DNA from: an uncultured Eubacteriales bacterium
GTDB lineage: Bacteria; Bacillota; Clostridia; Oscillospirales; Oscillospiraceae
Assembly: GCA_900546075.1 (NCBI GenBank)
Contig: URBH01000030.1
Coordinates: 1 to 27,793, forward strand
Reading direction: 5' to 3'
Length of the DNA stretch: 27,793 nt
The notes beneath the pieces are model-generated. The model ran no database searches. It was not told the origin of the DNA and saw only the letters and a program-made list of their open reading frames with translations. Numbering within the stretch: position 1 is the stretch's first letter; each line of letters starts with the position of its first letter. The position numbers were made by a program, and so were the translations under genes. Below, piece by piece: positions 1 through 7,234 of this stretch.

Positions 1-25
1 GCCCGTTTCGCTTTTCGGCAGACAA

Positions 26-56
26 GGCGGGCAGGCACAAGCCGTGCCTGCCCGCC
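26..56 (-). terminator. Hairpin downstream of the surface protein gene
   Basis: A perfect 13-bp stem (26-38 with 44-56) encloses a 5-nt loop and lies just past the stop of the leftward gene ending at 79. On the minus strand it is followed by only a short T-containing stretch (TTGTC), so termination could be weak or could rely on the very stable GC stem. Confidence 0.6.
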
Positions 57-78
57 TGCATGGATTCTGAGATTTCGC

Positions 79-1725
79 TTACGGCTTGATGAGAATGGCG
101 CTCACATCCGCCATGCTTTCGCCGAGCGTGAACGTGACGGCCTTGCCGTTGTGGGTGAGCCGGTAGGCTTCGCCGCCCTCGCCCTTGTCCAGCAAATCGG
201 AGAGCAGGAACGCTGACGTTGCGCCCTTGGTGACAAAGACGATCTTCTCCACGCCCTGCGCCTTGAGAGTGCGGATGCCGCTGAGTCTGCCCGTGAGAAT
301 GGCGAGGTCCTCGTCAACGGTGACGGTCAGCACGCCGCCCTTTTGCTCGGCCGTGTAGGCAATGTCCCTGCCGTCCTTATCGGTCACGCGGTAGAGGGGA
401 GGAGCTATTAACCGGCTTCCCTCATCCGGCATGGTGTGGGTCTCCCCGCACTGGTCATACCGCACGCACTTTGCCGTCTTGGTGCCGTCGTGCGCATAGG
501 TCGCATCGTTGTTGGAAACATAGTCCTCAAAGAGATGCCCGAGCTTGCTGTCCGTGTCCGTTACCGTGTCTGTTGCCATACAGCCGCCCGTGCCGTAGCG
601 CACGCACCTTGACGTCTTTGTTCCGTCCTGCTCGCAGGTCGCATCGTTGTTGGAAACATAGTCCTCAAATAGATGCCCGAGCTTGCTGCCCGTGTCCGTT
701 ACCGTGTCCGTTTCCGTGCAGCCGCCCGTGCCGTAGCGCACGCACTTTGCCGTCTTGGTGCCGTCCTGTTCGCAGGTGGCATCGTTGTTGGAAACATACT
801 CCTGCCCGTCAAGGCTGTGGTTCAGGGCGGGGATATCCTCGGTTTTTGTATGGGAGGAGCTGGTGCAGGTGTAAGTCCTGACCCCCTTTCCCGTGCAGGT
901 GGCGGGCGTCGTCACCGTGCCGCTGTCCCATACAAAGTCTCCGGTGGGGTTGGTGACCGTTTTGTTGGGAGTTCCCGACATGGGACTGCGGGGCGCGTAA
1001 TATTCGATTTTTCCGCCGGGGTTCAGCGCGCAAATATCCGGCTCCACCTCTGCGCCGTCGGTGCCATAGCTGCCGCCGCCGCCGATGCCTGCGCCGTTGA
1101 GGCCGTTGGTGGCCCCGACCTTGCCGCCGGAAATGGTGATGTTGCTGCCGTTGCCGCCGAGGCCGCCGCCGATGCCTGCGGCGGCGAGGCCGCCGATGGC
1201 GTTGACCCCGCCGCCGGTGATGAAGATGTTGCTGCCGTCCTTTCCGCTTCCGCCGCCGATGCCCGCACCTTGTTGGCCGCCCCAGGCGGTCAGCTTGCCG
1301 TTCTTGTCCTCGTCCGCAATGGTCAGGCTGCCGCCGTTGTTCTTTTCAAGGCCGGCATGCTCATAGCCACTCCTGAGCGTGCTTCCGCCGTTCAGCTCGA
1401 TGCTGACATTGCCCTCGCCGGTGGTGGAAACGGCGGCCTTGCCCTTATCGCGCACGTCGATGTTCACACCGGAGAGGGTGACGTTTGCGGTCTGATCCTT
1501 CTCCGCGTTGATGGTGACGTTGTTTTCCTTAGAGGTTCCCGTAATGACGGGGGCGCTGTCCGGAACATCGACCTGCGACCCCTGGGTGACCGTCTGCCCG
1601 CCGCTCTCGGCGTTTACGGTGATGTCGCCCTTGCTGATGTCCCAGGTCGCCGCAAGCGCCGACATGGGCATGCTGACGAGAAGCAGCAGCGCAAGGAGCG
1701 TTGATACGATTATTCTTCCCTTCAT
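79..1725 (-). CDS. Secreted repeat-rich surface protein
   Basis: This 548-residue exported protein has no recognised enzymatic motif. A signal peptide is clear: a basic start, a leucine-rich core and a probable cleavage after ALA near residue 25. Residues about 60-150 look like a beta-rich, carbohydrate-binding-type region. Residues about 153-224 hold three glycine-rich repeats of the form GAGIGGG..GSNI.I.GG, as in parallel beta-helices. Residues 310-438 hold three 46-residue tandem repeats starting YVSNNDAT, each with paired cysteines. A C-terminal beta domain follows (about 442-548). There is no LPXTG signal, so how it is held at the surface is unknown. The start has a good AAAGGAGG ribosome binding site. 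Such repeat proteins are common in gut Oscillospiraceae and are presumed to act in surface or glycan contact; that role is inference. Confidence 0.85.
   Translation of the reverse strand: MKGRIIVSTLLALLLLVSMPMSALAATWDISKGDITVNAESGGQTVTQGSQVDVPDSAPVITGTSKENNVTINAEKDQTANVTLSGVNIDVRDKGKAAVSTTGEGNVSIELNGGSTLRSGYEHAGLEKNNGGSLTIADEDKNGKLTAWGGQQGAGIGGGSGKDGSNIFITGGGVNAIGGLAAAGIGGGLGGNGSNITISGGKVGATNGLNGAGIGGGGSYGTDGAEVEPDICALNPGGKIEYYAPRSPMSGTPNKTVTNPTGDFVWDSGTVTTPATCTGKGVRTYTCTSSSHTKTEDIPALNHSLDGQEYVSNNDATCEQDGTKTAKCVRYGTGGCTETDTVTDTGSKLGHLFEDYVSNNDATCEQDGTKTSRCVRYGTGGCMATDTVTDTDSKLGHLFEDYVSNNDATYAHDGTKTAKCVRYDQCGETHTMPDEGSRLIAPPLYRVTDKDGRDIAYTAEQKGGVLTVTVDEDLAILTGRLSGIRTLKAQGVEKIVFVTKGATSAFLLSDLLDKGEGGEAYRLTHNGKAVTFTLGESMADVSAILIKP
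406..798 (-). repeat. Three tandem 138-bp coding repeats
   Basis: The DNA encodes three consecutive 46-residue units beginning at residues 310, 356 and 402 of the surface protein. Units one and two are nearly identical, including long identical nucleotide stretches. Unit three is diverged: the first cysteine is replaced by tyrosine and the GTGGC segment is rewritten. Near-identical direct repeats of this kind can expand or contract by recombination. Confidence 0.85.
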
Positions 1726-1789
1726 GTGTAAAAGCCTCCTTTGTTGTTTTGATCGATCGCCTCGATTCCTTTTTTACGTACACACTGTT

Positions 1790-1818
1790 ATGTTATCAGA
1801 CAATTCGGATATTTGCAA
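1790..1818 (-). promoter_or_regulatory. Putative promoter of the surface protein gene
   Basis: On the minus strand TTGCAA (1813-1818) and TAACAT (1790-1795) are separated by 17 bp and lie about 65 bp upstream of the ATG at 1725. Each box matches sigma-A consensus moderately. Confidence 0.45.
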
Positions 1819-1884
1819 GAGCCTGTTCGGGCAAAGATTTGCTTTTATACGATTTTCTGATGAAACGTAAGCTTTTCTAGTATG

Positions 1885-1917
1885 AGACGCACTCTGCCGC
1901 TGCGGCAGAGTGCGTCT
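1885..1917 (-). terminator. Perfect 15-bp hairpin after the ABC transporter operon
   Basis: A perfect 15-bp stem with a CTG loop lies just beyond the stop of the leftward ATPase gene. The T run (TTT after 1917) is on the plus strand, so the U-tract orientation does not fit the leftward operon. It may act through stem stability or as a bidirectional barrier shielding the next leftward gene. Confidence 0.55.
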
Positions 1918-1946
1918 TTTGTATGACAGGAAAAAGAAAGAATCGT

Positions 1947-2705
1947 CTATGCCAGACCGTCCCGGGCGTTCTGGGCGCCTTGCAGGAAATTTCGGGTTTT
2001 TTCGCTTCTGGGATTGCCGAAAACCTCCTCCGGGGTGCCAAATTCCTCGATCACGCCGTCGGCCATGTAGATCACCACGTCCGCCACGGAGCGGGCAAAC
2101 TCCATTTCGTGGGTCACCACCACCATGGTGTTGTCCCTGCCCTTTAAGCCCCGGATGACCTTCAGCACCTCCCCCGTCAGCTCCGGGTCGAGGGCGCTGG
2201 TGGGCTCGTCAAAGCACAGCACCTCCGGCTGGAGCGCCAGCGCCCGGGCAATGGCGACCCGCTGCTGCTGACCGCCGGAGAGCTGGTAGGGGTAAGCATC
2301 CGCCTTGTGGGTCAGTCCCACCCGGCCAAGCAGGGACATGGCCGTTTCCCGAATCTGCGCCGGGGCTCCCTTTTTCAGAAGGCTGGGCGCAAGCATGATA
2401 TTTTCCAGCGCCGTATACTGGGGAAACAGGTTGAAATTCTGGAAAACCAGGCCGAAGTGGAGCCTGTTCTGACGAATCTGGTCGTCGGACAGGTTCTCCC
2501 CCGTCAGCAGCTTTCCGTTTACCCAGATCTCCCCCTCGTCCGGGGTTTCCAGAAAATTCAGGCACCGCAGCAGCGTGGTTTTTCCGCTTCCCGAGGAGCC
2601 GATGATGGCTAGCACCTGCCCCCGCTCCATGGAAAAGCTGACACCCTTGAGGACATCGGTGTCGCCGAAGCCCTTTTTGATATTTTTTACTTCCAGAATC
2701 GGCAT
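1947..2705 (-). CDS. Polar amino-acid ABC transporter, ATP-binding protein (GlnQ-type)
   Basis: This is the cytoplasmic ATPase of an amino-acid importer. It has 252 residues from the chosen start, the usual GlnQ/HisP length. Visible motifs are Walker A GSSGSGKTT (about 36-44), the Q-loop near 89, signature LSGGQQQRVAIARAL (from 142) and Walker B VLCFDEP followed by a D-loop SALD. An upstream in-frame start (2750) would overlap the permease by 41 bp. The ATG at 2705, four bases after the permease stop and giving the conserved N-terminus MPILEV, is preferred. It is the last gene of the binding-protein, permease, ATPase operon. The substrate is probably a polar amino acid but cannot be named. 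Confidence 0.93.
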   Translation of the reverse strand: MPILEVKNIKKGFGDTDVLKGVSFSMERGQVLAIIGSSGSGKTTLLRCLNFLETPDEGEIWVNGKLLTGENLSDDQIRQNRLHFGLVFQNFNLFPQYTALENIMLAPSLLKKGAPAQIRETAMSLLGRVGLTHKADAYPYQLSGGQQQRVAIARALALQPEVLCFDEPTSALDPELTGEVLKVIRGLKGRDNTMVVVTHEMEFARSVADVVIYMADGVIEEFGTPEEVFGNPRSEKTRNFLQGAQNARDGLA

Positions 2706-2709
2706 ACTC

Positions 2710-3351
2710 TCAACCCCTGAAATAGTCCAGTTTCTTTTCCAGCTTCGCAAACAGCACCGTCAGGACGCCGTTGAACAGCAGGTAAAACGCCGCGGTGTAG
2801 AACAGAGGCCAGATCAGCCCCTTTTTAATGTAGGATTCGCCCACGTAGACGATCTCGTAAATGGCGATAATCCGCGCCAGGGCGGTATCCTTCACCAATG
2901 TAATAAACTCGTTGCCCATGGGCGCGAGAATGCGCTTGACCACCTGCAAAAGCACGACCTTGAAGAAAATCTGGCTCCTGGTCATGCCCAGCACCTGCCC
3001 GGCCTCGTACTGTCCCTGAGGAACGCTCTCGATGCCGCCGCGGTAGATCTCCGAAAAATAACAGGCATAATTGATGGCAAAGGCCACAATGACGGCTTCA
3101 AACCGTCCCAGTATGTGAATGTCGAACAGCAGACCGGGGCCGTAGAAAATCGCGATGAGCTGGAGCATCAGCGGCGTGCCGCGAATAATCCAGACGAACC
3201 CCTGCGTCAGCCGTTTCAGCGGGCAGAACCGGCTCATGGAGCCGAAGGCCACCACCAGTCCCAGCGGCAGGGAGAATGCCAGCGTCAAGAAAAAGATTTT
3301 TACGGTTTCCCAGAAGCCTCTGAGCAGCTCCATTGTCACCGGAAGGAACAT
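2710..3351 (-). CDS. Polar amino-acid ABC transporter permease (HisM/GlnP-type)
   Basis: This 213-residue inner-membrane permease forms the channel of the importer, probably as a homodimer because only one permease gene is present. The N-terminal half has the family start ELLRGFWETVKIF followed by several hydrophobic segments. The EAA loop that contacts the ATPase is visible as QYEAGQVLGMTRSQIFFKVVL (two thirds along). About five transmembrane helices are expected. It lies 70 bp downstream of the binding protein gene, separated by a strong hairpin, and four bases upstream of the ATPase start. Confidence 0.92.
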   Translation of the reverse strand: MFLPVTMELLRGFWETVKIFFLTLAFSLPLGLVVAFGSMSRFCPLKRLTQGFVWIIRGTPLMLQLIAIFYGPGLLFDIHILGRFEAVIVAFAINYACYFSEIYRGGIESVPQGQYEAGQVLGMTRSQIFFKVVLLQVVKRILAPMGNEFITLVKDTALARIIAIYEIVYVGESYIKKGLIWPLFYTAAFYLLFNGVLTVLFAKLEKKLDYFRG

Positions 3352-3372
3352 AACGGCTACCTCTCTCCAATG

Positions 3373-3396
3373 GGCGCCGGTGATGCCACCGGCGCC
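3373..3396 (-). promoter_or_regulatory. Intergenic hairpin between binding protein and permease genes
   Basis: A perfect 9-bp GC-rich stem (3373-3381 with 3388-3396) with a 6-nt loop sits in the 70-bp gap. On the transcribed minus strand no T run follows it, so it is not a classic terminator. In many importer operons a stem at this place protects the 3' end of the binding-protein message and raises its level above the permease; that role is inferred here. Confidence 0.5.
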
Positions 3397-3421
3397 TGTT
3401 TTTCTTTGATTGGATTTTCTG

Positions 3422-4204
3422 TCAGCCGACCAGCGTCAGGCTGTACTTATCGGCCAGCGCCTGGAGGGAACCGTCGGCGAGGCACTTTTCCATAAACTTA
3501 TTGAAGGCGTCGGTCAGGTCGGACTCCTTGCGGAAGCCTACGCCGTACTCCTCGGAGGTCAGGCTGATGCCGGAGGCCAGGTCGTCGTAGTTGGTGCCTT
3601 CGCCGGTCATGGCGTTGGCCAGGGTGATGTCTACGACGCAGGCGTCAGCGGTACCGGCGGAAACCTCCATGACGGCCTTGGTCTGATCCTGCACCGCCAC
3701 GTAATCGGAGATGCCCAGACCCTTGACGGCGTCCTCACCGGCGGAGCCGCTCTCCACGGCGAAGGTCAGGTCTTTCAGGCTGTCGGTATCGGCGTAATTG
3801 CCGACGGCATCGGCCTTCATGACGACCACCTGGGCGTTGATTACGTAGGGCTTGGAGCAGTTGGTGTTCAGGGTCACCTCGTCGGTGATGGTCATGCCGT
3901 TCCAGATGGCGTCGATGTTCTTGGAATCCAGCTCGAAGAATTTCTGACCCCAGTCGGCGATGACGAAGAACTCGCAGTCCACGCCCAGCTCCTTGGCGAA
4001 CATCCGGGCAAACTCGGCGTCGAAGCCGGTCCACTCGCCGTTTTCGTCCTTGTAGTCCATGGGCTCGTAGTCGGTGATGCCGACGATGAGCTTTCCGTTC
4101 TTCTTGACGTACTCCGCGTCGGATTTCGCGGATTTGCTGCCGCAGCCAGTCAGAAGCGCCAGCATCATGATCGTGGCCAAAATCCATGCAATGCTTTTTT
4201 TCAT
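3422..4204 (-). CDS. Amino-acid ABC transporter substrate-binding lipoprotein
   Basis: This extracellular solute-binding protein (SBP family 3) has 260 residues from the chosen start. It begins with a lipoprotein signal and lipobox LLTGC, so it is anchored to the outer face of the membrane. Family 3 features include KLIVGITDYEPMDYKDENG followed by GFDAEFARMFAKELG, the hinge-region segment IDAIWNGMTIT, and VESGSAGEDAV in the second lobe. An in-frame start seven codons upstream (4225) exists, but the ATG at 4204 has an AAAGGAAG ribosome binding site about 10 nt away and gives a normal signal peptide. First gene of the importer operon. The ligand is probably a polar amino acid; the specificity is not readable by eye. 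Confidence 0.93.
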   Translation of the reverse strand: MKKSIAWILATIMMLALLTGCGSKSAKSDAEYVKKNGKLIVGITDYEPMDYKDENGEWTGFDAEFARMFAKELGVDCEFFVIADWGQKFFELDSKNIDAIWNGMTITDEVTLNTNCSKPYVINAQVVVMKADAVGNYADTDSLKDLTFAVESGSAGEDAVKGLGISDYVAVQDQTKAVMEVSAGTADACVVDITLANAMTGEGTNYDDLASGISLTSEEYGVGFRKESDLTDAFNKFMEKCLADGSLQALADKYSLTLVG

Positions 4205-4254
4205 TTTCTTTTCTTCCTTTCTCAATTGGCATCTGGTCGATGTCTTATGAGCGG

Positions 4255-4283
4255 ATTATACTTCATCACGCTAAAGTTGTAAA
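4255..4283 (-). promoter_or_regulatory. Promoter of the amino-acid importer operon
   Basis: On the minus strand TTTACA (4278-4283) and TATAAT (4255-4260) are separated by exactly 17 bp. The -10 box lies about 50 bp upstream of the binding-protein ATG, which gives a short leader with no obvious riboswitch. Confidence 0.7.
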
Positions 4284-4432
4284 GTGTTATTTTGCGTTTT
4301 TTCATACTTTTGGCGAATTGAACAGTCCGTTCCACGTTTTTCCTTGTCTCCATTGGCGAAGCATAACAAAATTCACCCTGAGTTTTTTGCTGGACGGTCG
4401 TAAAACAGTTAACGTAGCGTATCGGTACAGCC

Positions 4433-4523
4433 CCTTGGCTCTCCCTCTGGGAGAGCTGTCACCGAAGGTGACTGAGAGGGCATTGCGCCCGCTCGGCCAC
4501 CTTTCCCATAGGGAGAGGCAAGG
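4433..4523. mobile_element. MITE-like 91-bp repeat element
   Basis: The element is bounded by imperfect terminal inverted repeats of 20 bp: 4433-4452 matches the reverse complement of 4504-4523 at 18 of 20 positions. Inside is a small hairpin GTCACC/GGTGAC (4458-4472). It encodes no protein. Elements that start with a GGCTCTCCC-type end and contain a GTCACCGAAGGTGAC core are, from general knowledge, dispersed in many gut Clostridia genomes. Only one copy is visible here, so copy number is unproven. It lies in the 407-bp gene-free gap between the importer promoter and the DUF2974 gene. Confidence 0.65.
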
Positions 4524-4537
4524 GATGCTGGCATTAG

Positions 4538-4571
4538 AACAGGCACAGCAGATTGTTCCGCTGTGCCTGTT
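4538..4571. repeat. Inverted repeat beside the MITE-like element
   Basis: A perfect 12-bp stem (4538-4549 with 4560-4571) with a 10-nt loop lacks a T run on either strand. A second, wider inverted repeat ACAGTTAAC (4405-4413) matches the reverse complement at 4569-4577 and brackets both this stem and the MITE-like element. The whole 4405-4577 segment may therefore be one mobile or structured unit. It also sits 56 bp past the stop of the leftward hydrolase gene and could end its transcript. Confidence 0.5.
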
Positions 4572-4632
4572 AACTGTCTGATATGACCCGCCCAATTTGC
4601 CCAAGGCGGATTTTGTAACCGCAATATTTCGT

Positions 4633-5736
4633 TTATTTCCCCTCCGGGAGCGTCTTTGCGTCCCCCGGCTGCATCCGGGTTCGCTTCGCCGCCTCCATCA
4701 GATTCTGAAATTCGGCGGCAAGAATCTGACGGGTCTCCGGGTCGTTGCCAAGGGTCTTGATATAGGTGCGGATGTTCCGGGGATGGAAAATGTCCAGTGC
4801 CTTGTCAATGCCGCCTGTCCCCAGCAGGCCGAACAGGGCGTCCACCAGGCGGTTGCGCTCCTGGGCATCCATGTCGGCGATCCAGGCCTTGATGGTCTGG
4901 TTTACAAACTGAGAATCCGCCGTGATGGACTGCATCGGCACAAAGTTCGGCCCCATGACCTCCCAGGAATAGGGGTCGTGCTGCAGCACGCTCACCTGAT
5001 TGCTCTTGATAATGGTATAGGGCTCCTCATGCTCCAGCAGCATCCCGATCACCGAGGACTGGGGTACGTAGGTCTTGATACGCGGCACCATGGCGAGATA
5101 CCCGGGGTCGCCCATGAGATAGCCGGTAAAGCCGGGGCCGTCGTTGTTATAAACCTCCAGAATCCGCCGCTGAATGTCCGGCGTGCTTCTCGCGGCGGCA
5201 AAAACCGCCAGATTTCCGCCCTTGGAGTGACCACCCAGACGCAGCGGCATTCCGTATTCCGCCGCCGCCTCCCGGACATAGTCCTGCGCCAGCAGCTGGG
5301 CGGGGACGGCCTCCTGGAAGGCCATGTTAAAATCTTCCTTCCAGCCCACCAGCGACCGATCCGTCCCCCGGAAAGCAACAAACGCCGTGCCGTCAGGGAG
5401 CAGGAATGTCATGGCCGCGAACTGCGTCTCCTCCTCCGGGACGAACTCATCCCGGTACAGCACCATTTTGCACCCGCCGAACCGGGCGGTCTCGGCGGCG
5501 GCGCGGAGCATCATTGCGTCGTTTTTCGCCCGGACGCGGCTCTCATAATCGTCCAGGGACAGAAAATCCGCCGCGGCATCCCGCAGGGCGATCGGCTCAT
5601 GGGGCTTCTCCGCCGCCTGACCCACAAAGGGGATGTACGAAAGGACGCTGAAAATCAGCCCGTCCACCGGATTCAGTGGATCCTGGGAGAAGGACAGGTC
5701 GCCGCGCCATTTCAGATAATCAAAAACACTTGTCAC
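4633..5736 (-). CDS. DUF2974 (Mbeg1-like) alpha/beta hydrolase
   Basis: This 367-residue protein has the lipase-like alpha/beta hydrolase hallmarks of the DUF2974 family. The segment FVAFRGTD (about 119-126) matches the oxyanion region, and GHSKGG (169-174) is the nucleophile elbow with Ser171 as the probable nucleophile. A catalytic Asp is likely in VYNNDGPGF. There is no signal peptide, so it is probably cytoplasmic. The start is a GTG at 5736 with GAGGTGA about six bases upstream. The substrate is unknown for the family; esterase or lipase chemistry is inferred. It stands alone and is divergently transcribed from the TSUP pair. Confidence 0.85.
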   Translation of the reverse strand: MTSVFDYLKWRGDLSFSQDPLNPVDGLIFSVLSYIPFVGQAAEKPHEPIALRDAAADFLSLDDYESRVRAKNDAMMLRAAAETARFGGCKMVLYRDEFVPEEETQFAAMTFLLPDGTAFVAFRGTDRSLVGWKEDFNMAFQEAVPAQLLAQDYVREAAAEYGMPLRLGGHSKGGNLAVFAAARSTPDIQRRILEVYNNDGPGFTGYLMGDPGYLAMVPRIKTYVPQSSVIGMLLEHEEPYTIIKSNQVSVLQHDPYSWEVMGPNFVPMQSITADSQFVNQTIKAWIADMDAQERNRLVDALFGLLGTGGIDKALDIFHPRNIRTYIKTLGNDPETRQILAAEFQNLMEAAKRTRMQPGDAKTLPEGK

Positions 5737-5756
5737 TTATCTCACCTCTTGCGATT

Positions 5757-5765
5757 ATTCTAGCA
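5757..5765 (-). promoter_or_regulatory. Extended -10 promoter of the DUF2974 gene
   Basis: On the minus strand the sequence TGCTAGAAT (5757-5765) gives an extended TGn -10 box about 20 bp upstream of the GTG start. No good -35 box is seen. The same TGnTAGAAT form occurs at three other promoters in this window. A TATAAT (5787-5792, plus strand) on the opposite side is a weak candidate for the divergent TSUP pair but lacks a clear -35. Confidence 0.45.
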
Positions 5766-5829
5766 GAAAGATGTGAATTTTTCTACTATAATTTGGCATT
5801 TATTGTCGGAGACTGCATAAAACCGCCCG

Positions 5830-5849
5830 CCATGGAAAGACTTCCATGG
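5830..5849 (+). promoter_or_regulatory. Hairpin in the leader of the TSUP gene pair
   Basis: An 8-bp perfect stem CCATGGAA/TTCCATGG with an AGAC tetraloop ends one base before the GGTGGT segment and 13 bases before the ATG at 5863. It would sit against the ribosome binding site and could modulate translation; no regulator is identified. Confidence 0.35.
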
Positions 5850-5862
5850 GGTGGTATTCGTT

Positions 5863-6222
5863 ATGAAAAGCAAAGACTGGCTGGGCATGGCGCTTTCCGG
5901 TCTGGCTGCGGGCGCCGTGGCCGGATTGTTCGGCGCGGGCGGGGGCATGGTGCTGGTTCCCCTGCTGACCCTTCTGACACCGCTGGAGGAAGCCGAGGTG
6001 TTCCCCTCCTCCATCACCATCATTCTGCCCATCTGTCTGGTGACATTAGCCGTTTCCGCCGCCGTGGGAACCGTTCCCTGGCAGGACGCCCTTCCATACC
6101 TCTTCGGCAGCGCCGCCGGGGGCTGGGCGGCGGGCATGTGGGGTCGGAAAATCCCGGTCAAGTGGCTCCACCGGGGCTTGGGCATTCTGATTTTGTGGGG
6201 AGGGTACCGATACCTATGCTAG
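5863..6222 (+). CDS. Half-size TauE/SafE (TSUP) membrane protein, N-terminal half
   Basis: This 119-residue membrane protein corresponds to the first half of a TSUP transporter (anion or sulfonate-type exporter family). The family repeat motif is seen as GLFGAGGGMVLVPLL early in the protein, then SSITIILPICLVTLAVSA, and about four hydrophobic helices overall. Full-length TSUP proteins have about 250 residues and two such repeats, so this gene carries one repeat and the next gene the other. The GTG at 5851 is also in frame, but the ATG at 5863 (MKSKDWLG) fits better with the GGGGTGGT sequence upstream. The substrate is unknown. Confidence 0.82.
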   Translation: MKSKDWLGMALSGLAAGAVAGLFGAGGGMVLVPLLTLLTPLEEAEVFPSSITIILPICLVTLAVSAAVGTVPWQDALPYLFGSAAGGWAAGMWGRKIPVKWLHRGLGILILWGGYRYLC

Positions 6223-6584
6223 AGAGTTTGCCTGTCGCGCTGATTGTCGGCACCCTGCTGGGATTTCTCACCGGGCTGGGGGTCGGCGGCGGAAGTCTGC
6301 TGATTTTGTGGCTGACGCTGGTGCTGGAAATGCCCCAGACCGCCGCACGGGGCATCAATCTGCTGTTTTTCCTGCCCTCCGCCGCCATTTCCTGTTATCT
6401 GCGTTGGAAGCAGGGAGCGGTGACACTCAAAAAAGTCCTTCCCGCCATTTTCGCCGGATGCGCCGCCGCGGCGGTCTTTTCCTTTATCAGTACCCGGATG
6501 GACTTGGATGTCCTCAAGAAACTGTTCGGCATTCTGCTTCTTGCGACGGGAATCCGGGAGCTGTGCTACCGGCCAAAATCATAG
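6216..6584 (+). CDS. Half-size TauE/SafE (TSUP) membrane protein, C-terminal half
   Basis: This 122-residue protein is the second TSUP half, with the repeat motif GLGVGGGSLLILWL near the start, then ARGINLLFFLPSAAIS, and three to four hydrophobic helices. Its ATG lies seven bases inside the end of the preceding gene, in another frame, with GGGGAGGG about 10 bases upstream, so translation is probably coupled. The two proteins likely assemble as a heterodimer that replaces a single two-repeat transporter (inference). Its stop is one base from the stop of the convergent ruvX, and no terminator separates them. Confidence 0.82.
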   Translation: MLESLPVALIVGTLLGFLTGLGVGGGSLLILWLTLVLEMPQTAARGINLLFFLPSAAISCYLRWKQGAVTLKKVLPAIFAGCAAAAVFSFISTRMDLDVLKKLFGILLLATGIRELCYRPKS

Positions 6585-6585
6585 C

Positions 6586-7005
6586 TCAGCCGTTCCGCTT
6601 CTTGTAAGCCAGATATCCTTCCAGAATCAACGACGCCGCCACGGCGTCCACCGTGTCCTTCCGCTTTTTCCCGTGATAATTGTGCTGGGACAGAATATTG
6701 TGGGCTTCCACCGTAGTCCGGCGCTCGTCCCACATGCTCACGCTCAGGCCCGTGGCCACTCTAAGCTTGTCCGCAAATTCCCGGCACAGCTCCGCCCGGA
6801 CGCCCTCGGTGCCGTCCATGTTCTTGGGCAGGCCGACCACAATCTCCCCCACCTGGTTTTCCTGCGCCAGACGGACGATGTCGGCGATGGCCTTCTCCGT
6901 ATTGCGGCTGGGTACCACCGTAGCGGAGCCCACCAGCGTACATAACAGGTCAGAGATTGCAACGCCGGTGCGGGCGTCGCCGTAGTCAATTCCCATGATT
7001 TTCAT
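6586..7005 (-). CDS. ruvX: Holliday junction resolvase RuvX (YqgF family)
   Basis: This 139-residue RNase H-fold protein matches the RuvX/YqgF family, linked to Holliday junction resolution and to 16S rRNA 5'-end processing. Conserved features are MGIDYGDARTGVAISD at the N-terminus (first catalytic Asp), VVGLPKNMDGTEG, the DERRTTVEA segment (Glu), and DAVAASLILEGYL near the end (last Asp). The start at 7005 is preceded by GGGAGG eight bases upstream. It converges with the TSUP pair and is divergent from the rpmG-nusG operon. Confidence 0.93.
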   Translation of the reverse strand: MKIMGIDYGDARTGVAISDLLCTLVGSATVVPSRNTEKAIADIVRLAQENQVGEIVVGLPKNMDGTEGVRAELCREFADKLRVATGLSVSMWDERRTTVEAHNILSQHNYHGKKRKDTVDAVAASLILEGYLAYKKRNG

Positions 7006-7074
7006 TTTTCATTTCCTCCCGACTGTTTTGCCTCTATCATACTACAATTTCCCCAAAAATGGAAGAAAAAATAG

Positions 7075-7103
7075 TTGACTTTGCCCTCCCCCCATGATAG
7101 AAT
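7075..7103 (+). promoter_or_regulatory. Promoter of the rpmG-secE-nusG-rplK-rplA operon
   Basis: TTGACT (7075-7080) and TAGAAT (7098-7103) are separated by 17 bp, with a TGn extension before the -10 box. The spacer contains CCCTCCCCCC followed by ATG, almost the same as in the rplJ promoter at 13914. About 130 bp of leader follows and includes a 9-bp stem TGAAAAAGG/CCTTTTTCA with a T-rich loop, possibly a transcript-control structure. Confidence 0.8.
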
Positions 7104-7234
7104 GTTTTTACCTGTGAAAAAGGGCTTTTTTTGTGCGCCTTTTTCAGCCCCGGGCGGTAATTTGTAGTTGACCGTTTCCTAAATTTTCTCTGGGCGGGGT
7201 GATACAGGGAGGCAGTATTTAAGGAGGTGCCGTT

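Noticed and set aside
406..798. Possible CRISPR-like array
   Set aside because: The periodic repeats (138 bp) are inside a coding frame and encode 46-residue protein repeats; there are no short repeats with unique spacers.
673..1704. Plus-strand frame of 343 codons across the surface protein gene
   Set aside because: The Ala/Gly/Val-rich text arises from the Gly-repeat codons read backwards; the minus-strand gene has a signal peptide and repeats.
4302..4604. Small open frames across the MITE-like element
   Set aside because: They span inverted repeats, lack ribosome sites and have no recognisable product.
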